NCBI GenBank assembly: GCA_900545405.1
Contig: UQYT01000033.1
Location: 1 to 29,319 of the forward strand
Source of the DNA: an uncultured Eubacteriales bacterium
Lineage (GTDB): Bacteria; Bacillota; Clostridia; Oscillospirales; Oscillospiraceae
Reading direction: 5' to 3'
Length of the DNA: 29,319 bases
Made by a program: the position numbers and the translations under genes. The notes beneath the pieces were generated by a model, which saw only the letters and a program-made list of their open reading frames with translations, was not told the DNA's origin and did not search any database. Position 1 is the stretch's first letter; every line of letters starts with the position of its first letter. This document shows, piece by piece, positions 6,345 through 13,946 of this stretch.

Positions 6345-6393
6345 AGGCACGGAAACTTTCGTGTGATATATTCATAGGAAAGGGGTGACGGGT

Positions 6394-7038
6394 ATGACGT
6401 TTTCGTAAAAGCTGATAACCCTCCGCGCCGGGCGGAGCTGGTCGCAGGAGCGGCTGGCGGAGGAGCTGGGCGTCACGCGCCAGGCCGTGGGCCGCTGGGA
6501 AAAGGGCGCGGGGCTGCCGGACGCCGTGAGCCTTACGCGGCTGGCGCTGGTCTTTGACGTGGCGCCCGAGTGGCTTATCGACGAGGCGGCGCCGGACGAG
6601 CCGGAGCCGAGGCGGCGCAGGGCGGCAAGGTTCGAGTGGTTCGACTATCTGGCATTCGCCCTCGCACTGCTTATACTGGTGCTGAACTATGCTTTTTCGT
6701 ACAAGATCGCAGAGCACTTCAAGTATTTCGCGTACACTCCTCTGATCGTCTTCTGGCTGGTCGCGCTCAAGCCGCTGGGCTGGCTTGCCGCCGGCTGGGC
6801 GGTGTCTGCGCTTGCCATATGCGTGGGGCGGATGCGGTCGCCTGCAGGCTGGGTGCGCCCGCTCTGCGCAGTGCTCGGCGCGCTCCCGCTGCTGGCCTAC
6901 GTTCTCGCCGCCGCGCTCTCCTTCGGCGGCGTCAGGGCCCTCGAGCTCGTCTTTATCCAGCTGTTTCGTTATCATTACGTCCTCGCCGTCTCCGGCCTCC
7001 TGCTCGGTCTCGCCGCGAAGCGGCGGGAAAAATGCTGA
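6394..7038 (+). pseudogene. XRE-family HTH regulator with membrane domain, interrupted by TAA at codon 5
   Basis: Reading from the ATG at 6394, behind an AAAGGGG site, gives MTFS, then TAA (6406-6408), then an unbroken frame to 7038. The frame after the stop encodes a complete XRE HTH (KLITLRAGRSWSQERLAEEL, then GVTRQAVGRWEKG, about codons 6-38). A DVAPEWLID linker and about four transmembrane segments (roughly codons 85-208) follow. Family members usually have Glu at position 5 (GAA), so a single G-to-T change explains the break. The rest is undamaged, so the loss is recent, or the base is wrong, or translation starts at a near-cognate codon after the stop (for example CTG 6412). The next ordinary start, GTG 6487, would lose most of the HTH. 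Placement suggests it regulates the divergent exporter. Confidence 0.75.
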
Positions 7039-7086
7039 TTTGAAGTCTACTCTGCCGCGCCGCGGGCCTGAGCCGTACAAATAAAA

Positions 7087-7119
7087 AAACAGCCCCCGGC
7101 TGCGTGCCGGGGGCTGTTT
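7087..7119 (-). terminator. Terminator of the phosphodiesterase gene
   Basis: A 14-bp stem AAACAGCCCCCGGC/GCCGGGGGCTGTTT with loop TGCGT. On the minus strand it continues into a seven-T run just past the stop at 7125. It probably also limits readthrough from the plus-strand gene ending at 7038. Confidence 0.88.
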
Positions 7120-7124
7120 GCGGC

Positions 7125-7955
7125 TTATTTGTATTTCACTCTCGGGCGGTAGAACTGGAAGATGACGGCGTCGTTTTTCTCCTCGGTCTTCCACTCGCGG
7201 GAGGTCCAGGCAACCTTCATGGCGCCCAGGAACTCGCAGAGCTTGACGGTCAGCGGCTTGCGGCCTATCTCGTAGGCGATGAACTGCGGGCGGGTCAGGA
7301 AGTTTGTAAAAAGGCGGCTCAAAATGAAGGCCTGCACGCGGTTCGTGGACTTTTTGAGCGAGGACATGCGCGTCGAGAGCTGGCCGCGCAGCACCTCCGG
7401 GGCGTGGACGCGGAACCAGAACACCATGCGCGGGTCAAAGCTCTCCATGCACCAGTGTCCCTTGTAATTCTTGAGCATTTCGTAGCTCCGGCGGCAGAGC
7501 TCGCGGTTGCGGCTGCCGCGCTTGAGCTCGACTATCATGGGACAGCGCCCGTCTATGGCGGCGAGCACCTCGGCAAGCGTCGGAATGCCGTACTCCGTGC
7601 CGCACAGGCGGTACTGCCGGAGCTCGGCGAGGGTCTTTTCCTCCACCTTGCCCTCCACGCCGCAGATGCGCTTGAGGTCGTCGTCATGGAACACCACCAG
7701 CTCGTCGTCGAGCGTAAGGTGGACGTCCAGCTCCACGCCGTAGCCTATGCGGGCCGCCGCCTCAAAGGCGGGCAGGGAGTTTTCCGGGATGCTCTTATCT
7801 ATCTTGTGCAGGCCGCGGTGGGCGTAATTTCGGCCCATGAAGGGTGCGCGCTGCTCCTTGTCCCGTTTCCCGGGAGCGACGAGGAAGGCGCAGGCCCCGG
7901 TCAGGGCCAGCGCGCCGCCCGCTGTGTACATCAATGCTTTCAGTGCAGTTTTCAT
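7125..7955 (-). CDS. Glycerophosphodiester phosphodiesterase family protein
   Basis: A 276-residue GDPD-fold protein; the family hydrolyses glycerophosphodiesters to glycerol 3-phosphate and an alcohol. Visible motifs are A-H-R-G (His46), E-N at 58-59, E-L-D-V-H at 75-79, and F-H-D-D at 89-92, which together supply the metal-binding and catalytic His/Glu/Asp set. Residues 1-27 form a hydrophobic N-terminal anchor or signal, so the enzyme is probably on the outer face of the membrane. The ATG at 7955 has an AGGAGGTG site. It is monocistronic, with a promoter at 7977-8005 and a strong terminator at 7087-7119. The true substrate (lipid-derived diester, teichoic acid or other) is not determined. 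Confidence 0.88.
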   Translation of the reverse strand: MKTALKALMYTAGGALALTGACAFLVAPGKRDKEQRAPFMGRNYAHRGLHKIDKSIPENSLPAFEAAARIGYGVELDVHLTLDDELVVFHDDDLKRICGVEGKVEEKTLAELRQYRLCGTEYGIPTLAEVLAAIDGRCPMIVELKRGSRNRELCRRSYEMLKNYKGHWCMESFDPRMVFWFRVHAPEVLRGQLSTRMSSLKKSTNRVQAFILSRLFTNFLTRPQFIAYEIGRKPLTVKLCEFLGAMKVAWTSREWKTEEKNDAVIFQFYRPRVKYK

Positions 7956-7976
7956 ACCAGCACCTCCTGTGTGTCC

Positions 7977-8005
7977 ATTTTACAACGCCCACGGCCCACC
8001 GTCAA
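7977..8005 (-). promoter_or_regulatory. Promoter of the phosphodiesterase gene
   Basis: On the minus strand, TTGACG (plus 8000-8005), a 17-bp spacer and TAAAAT (7977-7982), about 22 bases upstream of the ATG. Confidence 0.7.
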
Positions 8006-8012
8006 ATAAATG

Positions 8013-8041
8013 TTGAATTGCCACCCGATATAGTTTACACT
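8013..8041 (+). promoter_or_regulatory. Promoter of the MFS symporter gene
   Basis: TTGAAT at 8013-8018, 17-bp spacer, TACACT at 8036-8041. An inverted repeat GTTTAC/GTAAAC (8033-8038 and 8055-8060) overlaps the -10 box and the likely transcription start, and may be an operator. Confidence 0.55.
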
Positions 8042-8086
8042 TAGGACATAACTCGTAAACCGAATAAGAGATGAGAGAGGGATAGA

Positions 8087-9622
8087 ATGAAGCTCAACTA
8101 CAAGCGCACGATCTTCGTCGGCTTCGCCTTTTTCCTTATCTGCGCCTTCTGGCAGGCCTACGACACGATAATCCCCAAGATACTGACCGACAAATTCGGC
8201 ATGTCTCACACGCTCTCGGGTGTCATCATGGCGGCGGACAACGTTCTGGCCCTCTTTCTGCTGCCGCTCTTCGGCACCATCTCGGACAAGTGCAAGAGCC
8301 GGCGCGGGCGGCGCACGCCGTTCATAATCTTCGGCACCGTCGCGGCGGCCGTGCTCCTCGTCGTCCTCTCCTTTGCGGACGACATGCAGATAAAGTCCCT
8401 CGCGCCCGTGGCCATCGACAACCCCACGGCGCAGGAGGCGCTCTATGACGCGGACCTCACTGCCGTCACCCCGGACGGCGAGACCTTTGTCGTGCAGGAC
8501 GAGTTCACGCGAGAGGAGTTCGTCTCCATTGAGATGACGGACGCCGAGGGCGGCACGAACCCGGACTATACAAACTATGTCGTCCCCGCGCGTCAGGCCT
8601 ACGCCGCCCAGGCCACGGCTGAGAACAGGACGCCGCTCATACTGTTCGTCGGCATACTGCTGCTCGTGCTCATAAGCATGGCCACCTTCCGGAGCCCAGC
8701 CGTGGCGCTGATGCCGGACGTGACGATAAAGCCCCTGCGCAGCAAGGCCAACGCCGTTATCAACCTCATGGGCGCGGCGGGCGGCATAATCGTACTGGTG
8801 CTGGGCATGGTCTTCGGCACCGGCAAGGCTGAGAACTCGCTGATGAGCTACACGGCCTTCTTCGCCGTCATCTCCGGCCTGATGCTCGGCTCGCTGCTCA
8901 TCTTCCTCTGGCGCGTCAAGGAGCCGCAGCTCGTACAGGAGATGCACGCCGAGAGAGCGCGCTACGGCATAGACACCGAGGAGACGGACGACGCCTCCGG
9001 CGACCGGCGGCTCTCGAAGGCTGAGCGCAAATCGCTGCTGCTCATCCTCGCCTCCGTGGTGCTCTGGTTCTTCGGCTACAACGCGGTGACCAGCAAATAC
9101 GCGGTGTACGCCTCCAGCGTGCTGAACCTCGACTACAACACGACGCTGACCATCGCCACGGGCGCGGCCATCATCTCGTACATACCCGTCGGCGCCGTGG
9201 CCTCCAAGATAGGCCGCAAAAAGACCATCCTCGCGGGCATCGTCATCCTCGGCGGCGCGTTCCTGTTCGGCTCGTTCATACGCGCGGGCAGCTCGCCGCT
9301 GGTGATGAACATCCTCTTCACCCTCGCGGGCGTGGGCTGGGCCACGATAAACGTAAACAGCTATCCCATGGTCGTGGAGCTCTCGCGCGGCGGCGACGTG
9401 GGCAAGTACACCGGCTTCTATTACACGGCCAGCATGGCGGCGCAGACGATAACGCCCATATTCTCCGGCTTCCTCATGGACAGGCTGGCGATAACGGTGC
9501 TCTTCCCCTACGGCAGCGTGTGCGTGCTGCTGGCATTCGTGACGATGCTCTTCGTCAAACACGGCGACAACAGGCCTACGCCCGTCTCGAAGCTCGAGGC
9601 GCTCGGCGGCGGCGACGACTGA
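8087..9622 (+). CDS. MFS transporter, GPH/SLC45-like cation symporter
   Basis: A 511-residue multi-spanning membrane protein. The N-terminus (FWQAYDTIIPKILTDKFGMS), the cytoplasmic loop DKCKSRRGRRTPFI near residues 67-81 and the total length fit the glycoside-pentoside-hexuronide/SLC45 branch of the major facilitator superfamily, which takes up sugars or sugar-like solutes with a cation. About 12 helices are visible. An unusual hydrophilic stretch of about 85 residues (about 98-182) lies between helices 3 and 4 on the predicted outer face. A second hydrophilic loop near 285-310 is the usual central cytoplasmic loop. It is followed after 17 bases by a small gene. The substrate is not known; no sugar-catabolic genes are adjacent. 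Confidence 0.88.
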   Translation: MKLNYKRTIFVGFAFFLICAFWQAYDTIIPKILTDKFGMSHTLSGVIMAADNVLALFLLPLFGTISDKCKSRRGRRTPFIIFGTVAAAVLLVVLSFADDMQIKSLAPVAIDNPTAQEALYDADLTAVTPDGETFVVQDEFTREEFVSIEMTDAEGGTNPDYTNYVVPARQAYAAQATAENRTPLILFVGILLLVLISMATFRSPAVALMPDVTIKPLRSKANAVINLMGAAGGIIVLVLGMVFGTGKAENSLMSYTAFFAVISGLMLGSLLIFLWRVKEPQLVQEMHAERARYGIDTEETDDASGDRRLSKAERKSLLLILASVVLWFFGYNAVTSKYAVYASSVLNLDYNTTLTIATGAAIISYIPVGAVASKIGRKKTILAGIVILGGAFLFGSFIRAGSSPLVMNILFTLAGVGWATINVNSYPMVVELSRGGDVGKYTGFYYTASMAAQTITPIFSGFLMDRLAITVLFPYGSVCVLLAFVTMLFVKHGDNRPTPVSKLEALGGGDD

Positions 9623-9639
9623 TATTCGGAGGTAAGCAG

Positions 9640-9966
9640 ATGGAAAGATACACAAAGCAATCGCCCAGCGGCGGCTACACGGCCGAGGGCCTCAGCACCG
9701 AGGAGCTGCTCGCGGCGCTCGGCAAGTACGAGGACCTCTATGAGAGCGTGGAGGCCGAGCTGGAGCTGGTTCGGCTGAACCTCGAGGAGCTCTCCAAGGC
9801 CGGCAAGGCCCGCAGCGCGACGTACACGATGCTGACCGGCTCGCGCTTCATGCTCGAGGAGATGCAAAAGCGCCTCAACGAGCCCGCCGAGGAAATAGCC
9901 GGAAGGCTCAACGCCCTCAAGCGCCAGCTCGGGCCAGAGGACGACGGCTTCAGGGATGTGGAATAA
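9640..9966 (+). CDS. Small coiled-coil protein of unknown function
   Basis: 108 residues, acidic, mostly helical, with heptad-like leucines around residues 20-60 (LLAALGKYEDLYESVEAELE). The N-terminal MERYTKQSPSGGYTAEGLS followed by a KYEDL segment resembles short proteins seen in Firmicute genomes and prophages, but no function can be assigned. The start is the ATG at 9640 behind CGGAGGT; the frame is open further upstream, but that part overlaps the transporter gene. It lies 17 bases after the MFS gene and before a strong terminator, so it is the second gene of that operon. Confidence 0.75.
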   Translation: MERYTKQSPSGGYTAEGLSTEELLAALGKYEDLYESVEAELELVRLNLEELSKAGKARSATYTMLTGSRFMLEEMQKRLNEPAEEIAGRLNALKRQLGPEDDGFRDVE

Positions 9967-9972
9967 GGACAG

Positions 9973-10003
9973 GGCCCGCCGCAGTAAGCGGCGGGCCTTT
10001 TTT
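9973..10003 (+). terminator. Terminator of the MFS operon
   Basis: A perfect 10-bp GC-rich stem GGCCCGCCGC/GCGGCGGGCC with loop AGTAA and a run of six T. Confidence 0.93.
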
Positions 10004-10030
10004 GCGCGAAAATGTGAATTTTTTGTAAAT

Positions 10031-10059
10031 ATTCCCACTTTGATGCAGATCGGATACAT
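10031..10059 (+). promoter_or_regulatory. Shared upstream motif of the lipoprotein genes, plus-strand copy
   Basis: The stretch TATTCCCACTTTG... ...CGGATACA (10030-10058) aligns at about 22 of 31 columns, with one 2-base gap, to the minus-strand sequence at 13037-13067 ahead of the other lipoprotein gene. It lies 43-71 bases upstream of the ATG at 10102. No good sigma-A -35/-10 pair is obvious, so an alternative sigma factor or an activator is possible. Confidence 0.35.
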
Positions 10060-10101
10060 GCGCCTGTTACCCTGAACTCAACAAATCAGGGAGGTGTTCC
10101 A

Positions 10102-10995
10102 ATGCGAAGGATATGGGTCGTTTTTCTCGCGCTGCTGCTCGCCCTCTCCGGCTGCGGCTCGGCTCCGGCCGGGGACGGGCGGACGCTGCTCCGGCTCGAC
10201 AGCGGCGGCAGCGCTACGCTCTCCGAGGCGGCGAGGCTCTTCAACGCCTCGAGCGAGGACTACCGCGTCGTCCTTGACGACGGCGAACCCGACATCGTGG
10301 CCGACAGGGCCGGTTACGAGAGCTCAGAATTGGTTGACATAATGCATTATGTGGACTCCGGCATGGGCCGGGAGGACATCCTGCCCTTCCTGCTGGAGTC
10401 CCTGGAGGAGGACGGAGCGCTCTACGCCCTGCCCGTGCGCTGGGGCGGCATGAGCTACGGCTGTTCGAGGCAGCTGCTCGGCGATCGGCTGACGCTGACG
10501 GAGGCCGAGGCGCTGGCGCTCATGGACGAGCTGGGCGAGGGGACGCTGCTCTTCCCCGGCTGGGTGGACGGCGGCGACATCCCCTGGCAGCTGCAGGGCT
10601 ATCTGCCGGAGTACGACCGCGAGACGGAGCTGGACGAGTACTATGACCTGCCCTCGCTGCTCCGGCTGGTGAACATCAACAGCGTGGAAAAACTCGCCGC
10701 CATGGTCACGGAGGAGGACGCGCTCTGGGACACGGGCTGCCCCGGCTTCGGGCCCGCTACGGACTGCCTCTCGCTCTCCATCCTCGCCTCCTGCGAGGAT
10801 GTGGACGGGGCCTGGGAATTCCTCAGCTTTGTCTACGGTCCGGATTCCATATCGGCGATAGAGGTCCCGGACAACTGCTGCCTCCCCGCCGGGGCCGGGC
10901 AGCTATACTCGCGGCTGTCGGAATTCGAGGGCGTGGACGAGGCGGCGCTGGCCCTTGCGCGGGCCTATGTGGACGGCATGGAGCTCGCCGTCTGA
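10102..10995 (+). CDS. Lipoprotein resembling a compact solute-binding protein
   Basis: 297 residues with a type II signal peptide (VVFLALLLALSGC, lipid-modified Cys18), so it is anchored outside the membrane. The remainder resembles family 1 extracellular solute-binding proteins: FNASSEDYRVVLDDGEPDIV near residues 48-70, and DGALYALPVRWGGMSYG near 105-125, where such proteins have a conserved 'Y-A-L-P' turn. At 297 residues it is well short of the usual ~400, and the segment between these motifs is condensed, so it may be a sensor rather than a transporter subunit. No ABC permease genes are nearby. An AGGGAGG site precedes the ATG. It converges on the larger lipoprotein gene, with 6 bases between the stops. 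Confidence 0.7.
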   Translation: MRRIWVVFLALLLALSGCGSAPAGDGRTLLRLDSGGSATLSEAARLFNASSEDYRVVLDDGEPDIVADRAGYESSELVDIMHYVDSGMGREDILPFLLESLEEDGALYALPVRWGGMSYGCSRQLLGDRLTLTEAEALALMDELGEGTLLFPGWVDGGDIPWQLQGYLPEYDRETELDEYYDLPSLLRLVNINSVEKLAAMVTEEDALWDTGCPGFGPATDCLSLSILASCEDVDGAWEFLSFVYGPDSISAIEVPDNCCLPAGAGQLYSRLSEFEGVDEAALALARAYVDGMELAV

Positions 10996-11001
10996 GCGCG
11001 T

Positions 11002-12999
11002 TCAGTTGAGCTCGGAGAGGAGCAGGGCCGTGCGTTCGCTTATCAGCGCGGCGGCCTCCTCCGGGCTGCGGTCTCCGCTCAGCAGGGCGGAGCCCTCCTC
11101 GCCGACGATGTCCTTCACAGGGTCCGTGATGAACTCCGCGAGGCGCAGCTCTCCCACGAGGGCCGCGAACATGCCGCGCTGGCGCTCAGTAGTGCCGGTC
11201 TGCGCCTCGTTTTCCGGCACGGCGCTCTGCTCGAGCTGCTGCTCAAAGAGCGGGCGGTACATGTACGTCTCGCCGTAGAGGTTCGCCTCCGGCTGCGTGA
11301 GCAGGGCCTTCAGGAGCGCCCAGCCGTCGCCGTTTTCCGCTTCTGAGGCGCAGACGCCGAAGCTCAGCCAGGCCTTGGCCATGGAGCCGCAGCTGCCGTC
11401 GGCCGTGGGCATGCCCACCGGCCAGAGCTCGCAGCCCGCCTGGCGCTCCGTCTCCGCTATCGTCCGGGCGCTGGTCAGGTACATGTAGCCGAGCATCTCC
11501 CGGTCCTCTCCGAAGGCGGCGGAGGGGGCGAGGTACTCCGTCTCCGCCACGGGCTCCGCGGCGAGCGAGAGCAGCTTTGTCAGCTCCTCCGTGCTCAGTT
11601 CGTCCCCGCGCGAGAGCTGGGCCGAGAGCGCTGTGAAGACATTGCCCGCAAGCCCGCCGCGGCTGAGAATCTGCCCCGCGGCTATGTGCTGCCCGAGGTC
11701 CGCGACGTCCCCGGCGTTCAGTCCGAAGCGCTGCCCGAAGCGGCTCTCCCGACCGAGCAGCGTGGAGACGCCGAAGGCCGCCGGTATGGCGTAGAGCCGC
11801 CCGTCCCGCTCATAGGCCGCGGCGGCTACGAGGTCCGAGCGATCAAACTCCGCGTCGGCGTCGATGAGCTCGTAGATATCGCAGAACCAGCCCGAGCCGG
11901 TGACGCTGACCGGGTTCATGCCGCCGAAGGACACCAGCTCCGGCCCCGCCCCGGAGGCAAAGAGCTCCGCGAGCGTGCGCAGCCGCGCCTGGGCGTCCGC
12001 CTCCGCGTCGTGCACCGTGTAGGCGTAGAGGCCCGGCTCCGCCGTGTTTATGCGCGCGAGCACCCCGTCGAGCATGCTGTCCGTGGCCGGGTCGAGGGAG
12101 TACACCGAGACCTCGCGCCTCGGCACGATGTCCCCCGGCTCCGCGGGCTCGAGCAGATAGAGCGCGCCGCCGTTTATGAGCGCATAGCCCTCGCCCAGCG
12201 GCACGAGCGCGGTGAGGTCCGCGAGCGTTATGCCGCACTCGCTCCAGATGGCCACAGGCTCCGGCTCGTCCCCGGAAAGGCGCCAGAGGCCCTCGTCGTC
12301 CGTGAGCAGGCAGCCCTCGCCGCCGGAGCGCCGGACGCTGAACGCGAGCTGCCGCTCGTCCGAGAGGCCTCCCTCCGTGCAGAAGGCCAGCGTGCGCTCC
12401 CCGTTCTCCGAGGCTAGGCCGACGTACACGCCGCCGTCCCCAGCCGCCAGGCCCGTGACCGTGCGCTTGCCGGGGTCGATCTGCGCCGTCTCCGAGCCGT
12501 CAGCGCCCAGCACGCGCAAAAGCCCGGCGTTGTAGTCGTATATGTAAAACTCGCCGCCGCTGCACTCGAGCTCCACGCAGTTCAGGATGTCTATGTCCGC
12601 CGAGGCGTCGGGGGCGGAGCCGTCGCGCGGGTAGTGGACAAGGCGGTAGTCCTCGCCCCGGGCGTCGCAGAGTACAAGCCAAACCCCGCTCTCGTCTCCG
12701 GCCATGCGGCTCGGCGATCCGTCGGCGGCGGTGTAGGCCAGCTCCCGCGTCTCGCCGCCCTCGAGGCAGAGCAGGCGGAAGCCGCCGTCGCTCGTGAGCA
12801 CATAGGCCGCGTCGCCGCCGCCCGTGAGCTGGAGCGCCTCGCCGGAGAGCTCGACCTTCCGGAGCGCGAAGGGCCCGCCGCGTCCCGTCCAGCCGCCGTC
12901 CTCCGCCCCGGGCGCAATGACTGTTTTCCCCGCCGACCCGCAGGCCGTCAGGCCCAGCATCAGCGCCAGGGCAAGCAGGAGCGAAACCGTCCTCTTCAT
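11002..12999 (-). CDS. Large lipoprotein: propeller-like N-terminal region plus solute-binding-like domain
   Basis: 665 residues. A lipoprotein signal (LALALMLGLTAC, Cys20) is followed by about 280 residues of repeated short strands with Gly/Asp turns (for example AAYVLTSDGGFRLLCLEGGE, GGVYVGLASENGE, EGCLLTDDEGLWRLSGDEPE), which look like blades of a beta-propeller. From about residue 320 there is an extracellular solute-binding-type region with GRLYAIPAAFGVSTLLGRES, a 'Y-A-I-P' turn also seen in the convergent lipoprotein. The start is the ATG at 12997-12999 behind AAGGGGG; a TTG frame start further upstream is less likely. No transporter genes adjoin it. A propeller sensor fused to a binding protein is an inference from sequence texture and needs a profile search. 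Confidence 0.72.
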   Translation of the reverse strand: MKRTVSLLLALALMLGLTACGSAGKTVIAPGAEDGGWTGRGGPFALRKVELSGEALQLTGGGDAAYVLTSDGGFRLLCLEGGETRELAYTAADGSPSRMAGDESGVWLVLCDARGEDYRLVHYPRDGSAPDASADIDILNCVELECSGGEFYIYDYNAGLLRVLGADGSETAQIDPGKRTVTGLAAGDGGVYVGLASENGERTLAFCTEGGLSDERQLAFSVRRSGGEGCLLTDDEGLWRLSGDEPEPVAIWSECGITLADLTALVPLGEGYALINGGALYLLEPAEPGDIVPRREVSVYSLDPATDSMLDGVLARINTAEPGLYAYTVHDAEADAQARLRTLAELFASGAGPELVSFGGMNPVSVTGSGWFCDIYELIDADAEFDRSDLVAAAAYERDGRLYAIPAAFGVSTLLGRESRFGQRFGLNAGDVADLGQHIAAGQILSRGGLAGNVFTALSAQLSRGDELSTEELTKLLSLAAEPVAETEYLAPSAAFGEDREMLGYMYLTSARTIAETERQAGCELWPVGMPTADGSCGSMAKAWLSFGVCASEAENGDGWALLKALLTQPEANLYGETYMYRPLFEQQLEQSAVPENEAQTGTTERQRGMFAALVGELRLAEFITDPVKDIVGEEGSALLSGDRSPEEAAALISERTALLLSELN

Positions 13000-13020
13000 G
13001 AAAAATTCCCCCTTTGGCAA

Positions 13021-13067
13021 CAGTATAGCACCGGATTGTATCCGGCTTGTATCGCCAAGGGGGGATA
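13021..13067 (-). promoter_or_regulatory. Upstream region of the large lipoprotein gene with dyad
   Basis: On the minus strand a TATACT (-10-like, plus 13022-13027) lies about 25 bases before the ATG. A perfect dyad CCGGAT-TGT-ATCCGG at 13031-13045 lies directly upstream, and the motif shared with the other lipoprotein gene is at 13037-13067. No consensus -35 is seen at 17 bp, which suggests activator dependence or another sigma factor. Confidence 0.4.
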
Positions 13068-13095
13068 ATTATGAACTTTTTGTGAACTCGCGCCC

Positions 13096-13764
13096 TTACC
13101 GCTCGCGGTAATCCTCCATCATGTGGGAGAAGAGCTCCTTGGTGGTGGGCGGGGTATAGCTTATGGCGTTGGCGCCGGCCTCGACGGTGGCGGAGATGCT
13201 CTCGGGCGTGGGGCCGCCGGTGGCGATTATGGGCACGTCCGGGAACTTCTCGCGGATGCGGCTCACCACCTCCGGCGTGCGCGCGGCGGCGGAGACGTTG
13301 AGTATGGACGCGCCCGCGTCGAGGCGGGCCTGTATGTCCGTGTGCTCGTTGAGCACGGTCACGACCAGGGGTATGTCGATGTACTTGCAGATGCGCTCTA
13401 TGTCCAGGTTGCCCATAGGCGCGTTCACGACGACGCCCATGGCGCCCTCGGCCTCGGCGTCCCAGGCGAGCTGGGTCGTGCGGATGCCCTGGGTCGTGCC
13501 GCCGCCCACGCCGCAGAACACGGGCAGGGACGAATAGCGCAGTATCGCGTCCGAGATCGTCGGCTGCGGCGTGAAGGGGTACACCGCCAGCACCGCGTCC
13601 GCCGAGCAGTTTCGGATTATGGCTATGTCAGTTGTGAACACCAGCGTCTTGATGCGCCTTCCGTTTATCACGATGCCGCTCACGCGCCTGGCCTCGTTGG
13701 GTACCTCGAGTATGTGGTGGCGCAGTCGGCTGCTTATGCTGGGTATGGGCTTTTTCTGCTCCAT
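13096..13764 (-). CDS. Conserved TIM-barrel protein of unknown function
   Basis: 222 residues from the ATG at 13762-13764, which has an ideal AAGGAGG site; the frame is open further upstream but that part is AT-rich promoter sequence. The sequence resembles a (beta/alpha)8 barrel: LVFTTDIAIIRN, AVLAVYPFTPQP, VFCGVGGGTTQG, AMGVVVNAPMGN, IPLVVTVLNEHTD, ASILNVSAAARTP, VPIIATGGPTPES and ANAISYTPPTT follow each other as strand ends. The C-terminal ATGG motif resembles the phosphate-binding loop of HisA/TrpC-like and nicotinate-related barrels. Close homologues in Firmicutes are usually labelled only 'hydrolase'. It is divergent from pncB, which gives a weak hint of a link to nucleotide or NAD metabolism. 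A -10 TATAAT is visible on the minus strand near 13802. Confidence 0.75.
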   Translation of the reverse strand: MEQKKPIPSISSRLRHHILEVPNEARRVSGIVINGRRIKTLVFTTDIAIIRNCSADAVLAVYPFTPQPTISDAILRYSSLPVFCGVGGGTTQGIRTTQLAWDAEAEGAMGVVVNAPMGNLDIERICKYIDIPLVVTVLNEHTDIQARLDAGASILNVSAAARTPEVVSRIREKFPDVPIIATGGPTPESISATVEAGANAISYTPPTTKELFSHMMEDYRER

Positions 13765-13885
13765 CTTGTATCCTCCTTGGTCGATCTGTGAATATACTGT
13801 ATTATAACTGAAATTTATGACGAAATCTTGTCTTTTTATAAATTTGCTGTCCTGCAAGATAAAATATTAACTTGTCCGCCGGTGA

Positions 13886-13914
13886 TTGAAAACCTGAGCG
13901 CCGTGGCATATAAT
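13886..13914 (+). promoter_or_regulatory. Promoter of pncB-niaR
   Basis: TTGAAA at 13886-13891, a 17-bp spacer and a perfect TATAAT at 13909-13914. The predicted start of transcription is at about 13921, inside the NiaR box. Confidence 0.85.
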
Positions 13915-13933
13915 CAGGTGTAAAGACACCTTT
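13914..13933. promoter_or_regulatory. NiaR-type operator at pncB
   Basis: TCAGGTGTAAAGACACCTTT has half-sites AGGTGT/ACACCT separated by AAAG. It covers the predicted transcription start and matches the box at 15956-15975 at 16 of 20 positions. NiaR is encoded in the same operon, and its family represses niacin salvage and uptake genes in response to niacin. Confidence 0.75.
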
Positions 13934-13946
13934 GGGGGAATGCACC

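Noticed and set aside
6406..6408. TAA read as an amino acid in this organism
   Set aside because: TAA ends several intact genes here (for example pheS and ireB), so recoding of TAA is not supported.
7952..9655. 567-codon minus-strand frame opposite the MFS transporter
   Set aside because: Low-complexity Arg/Glu/His/Val composition, overlaps a clear transporter gene completely, and shows no domain.
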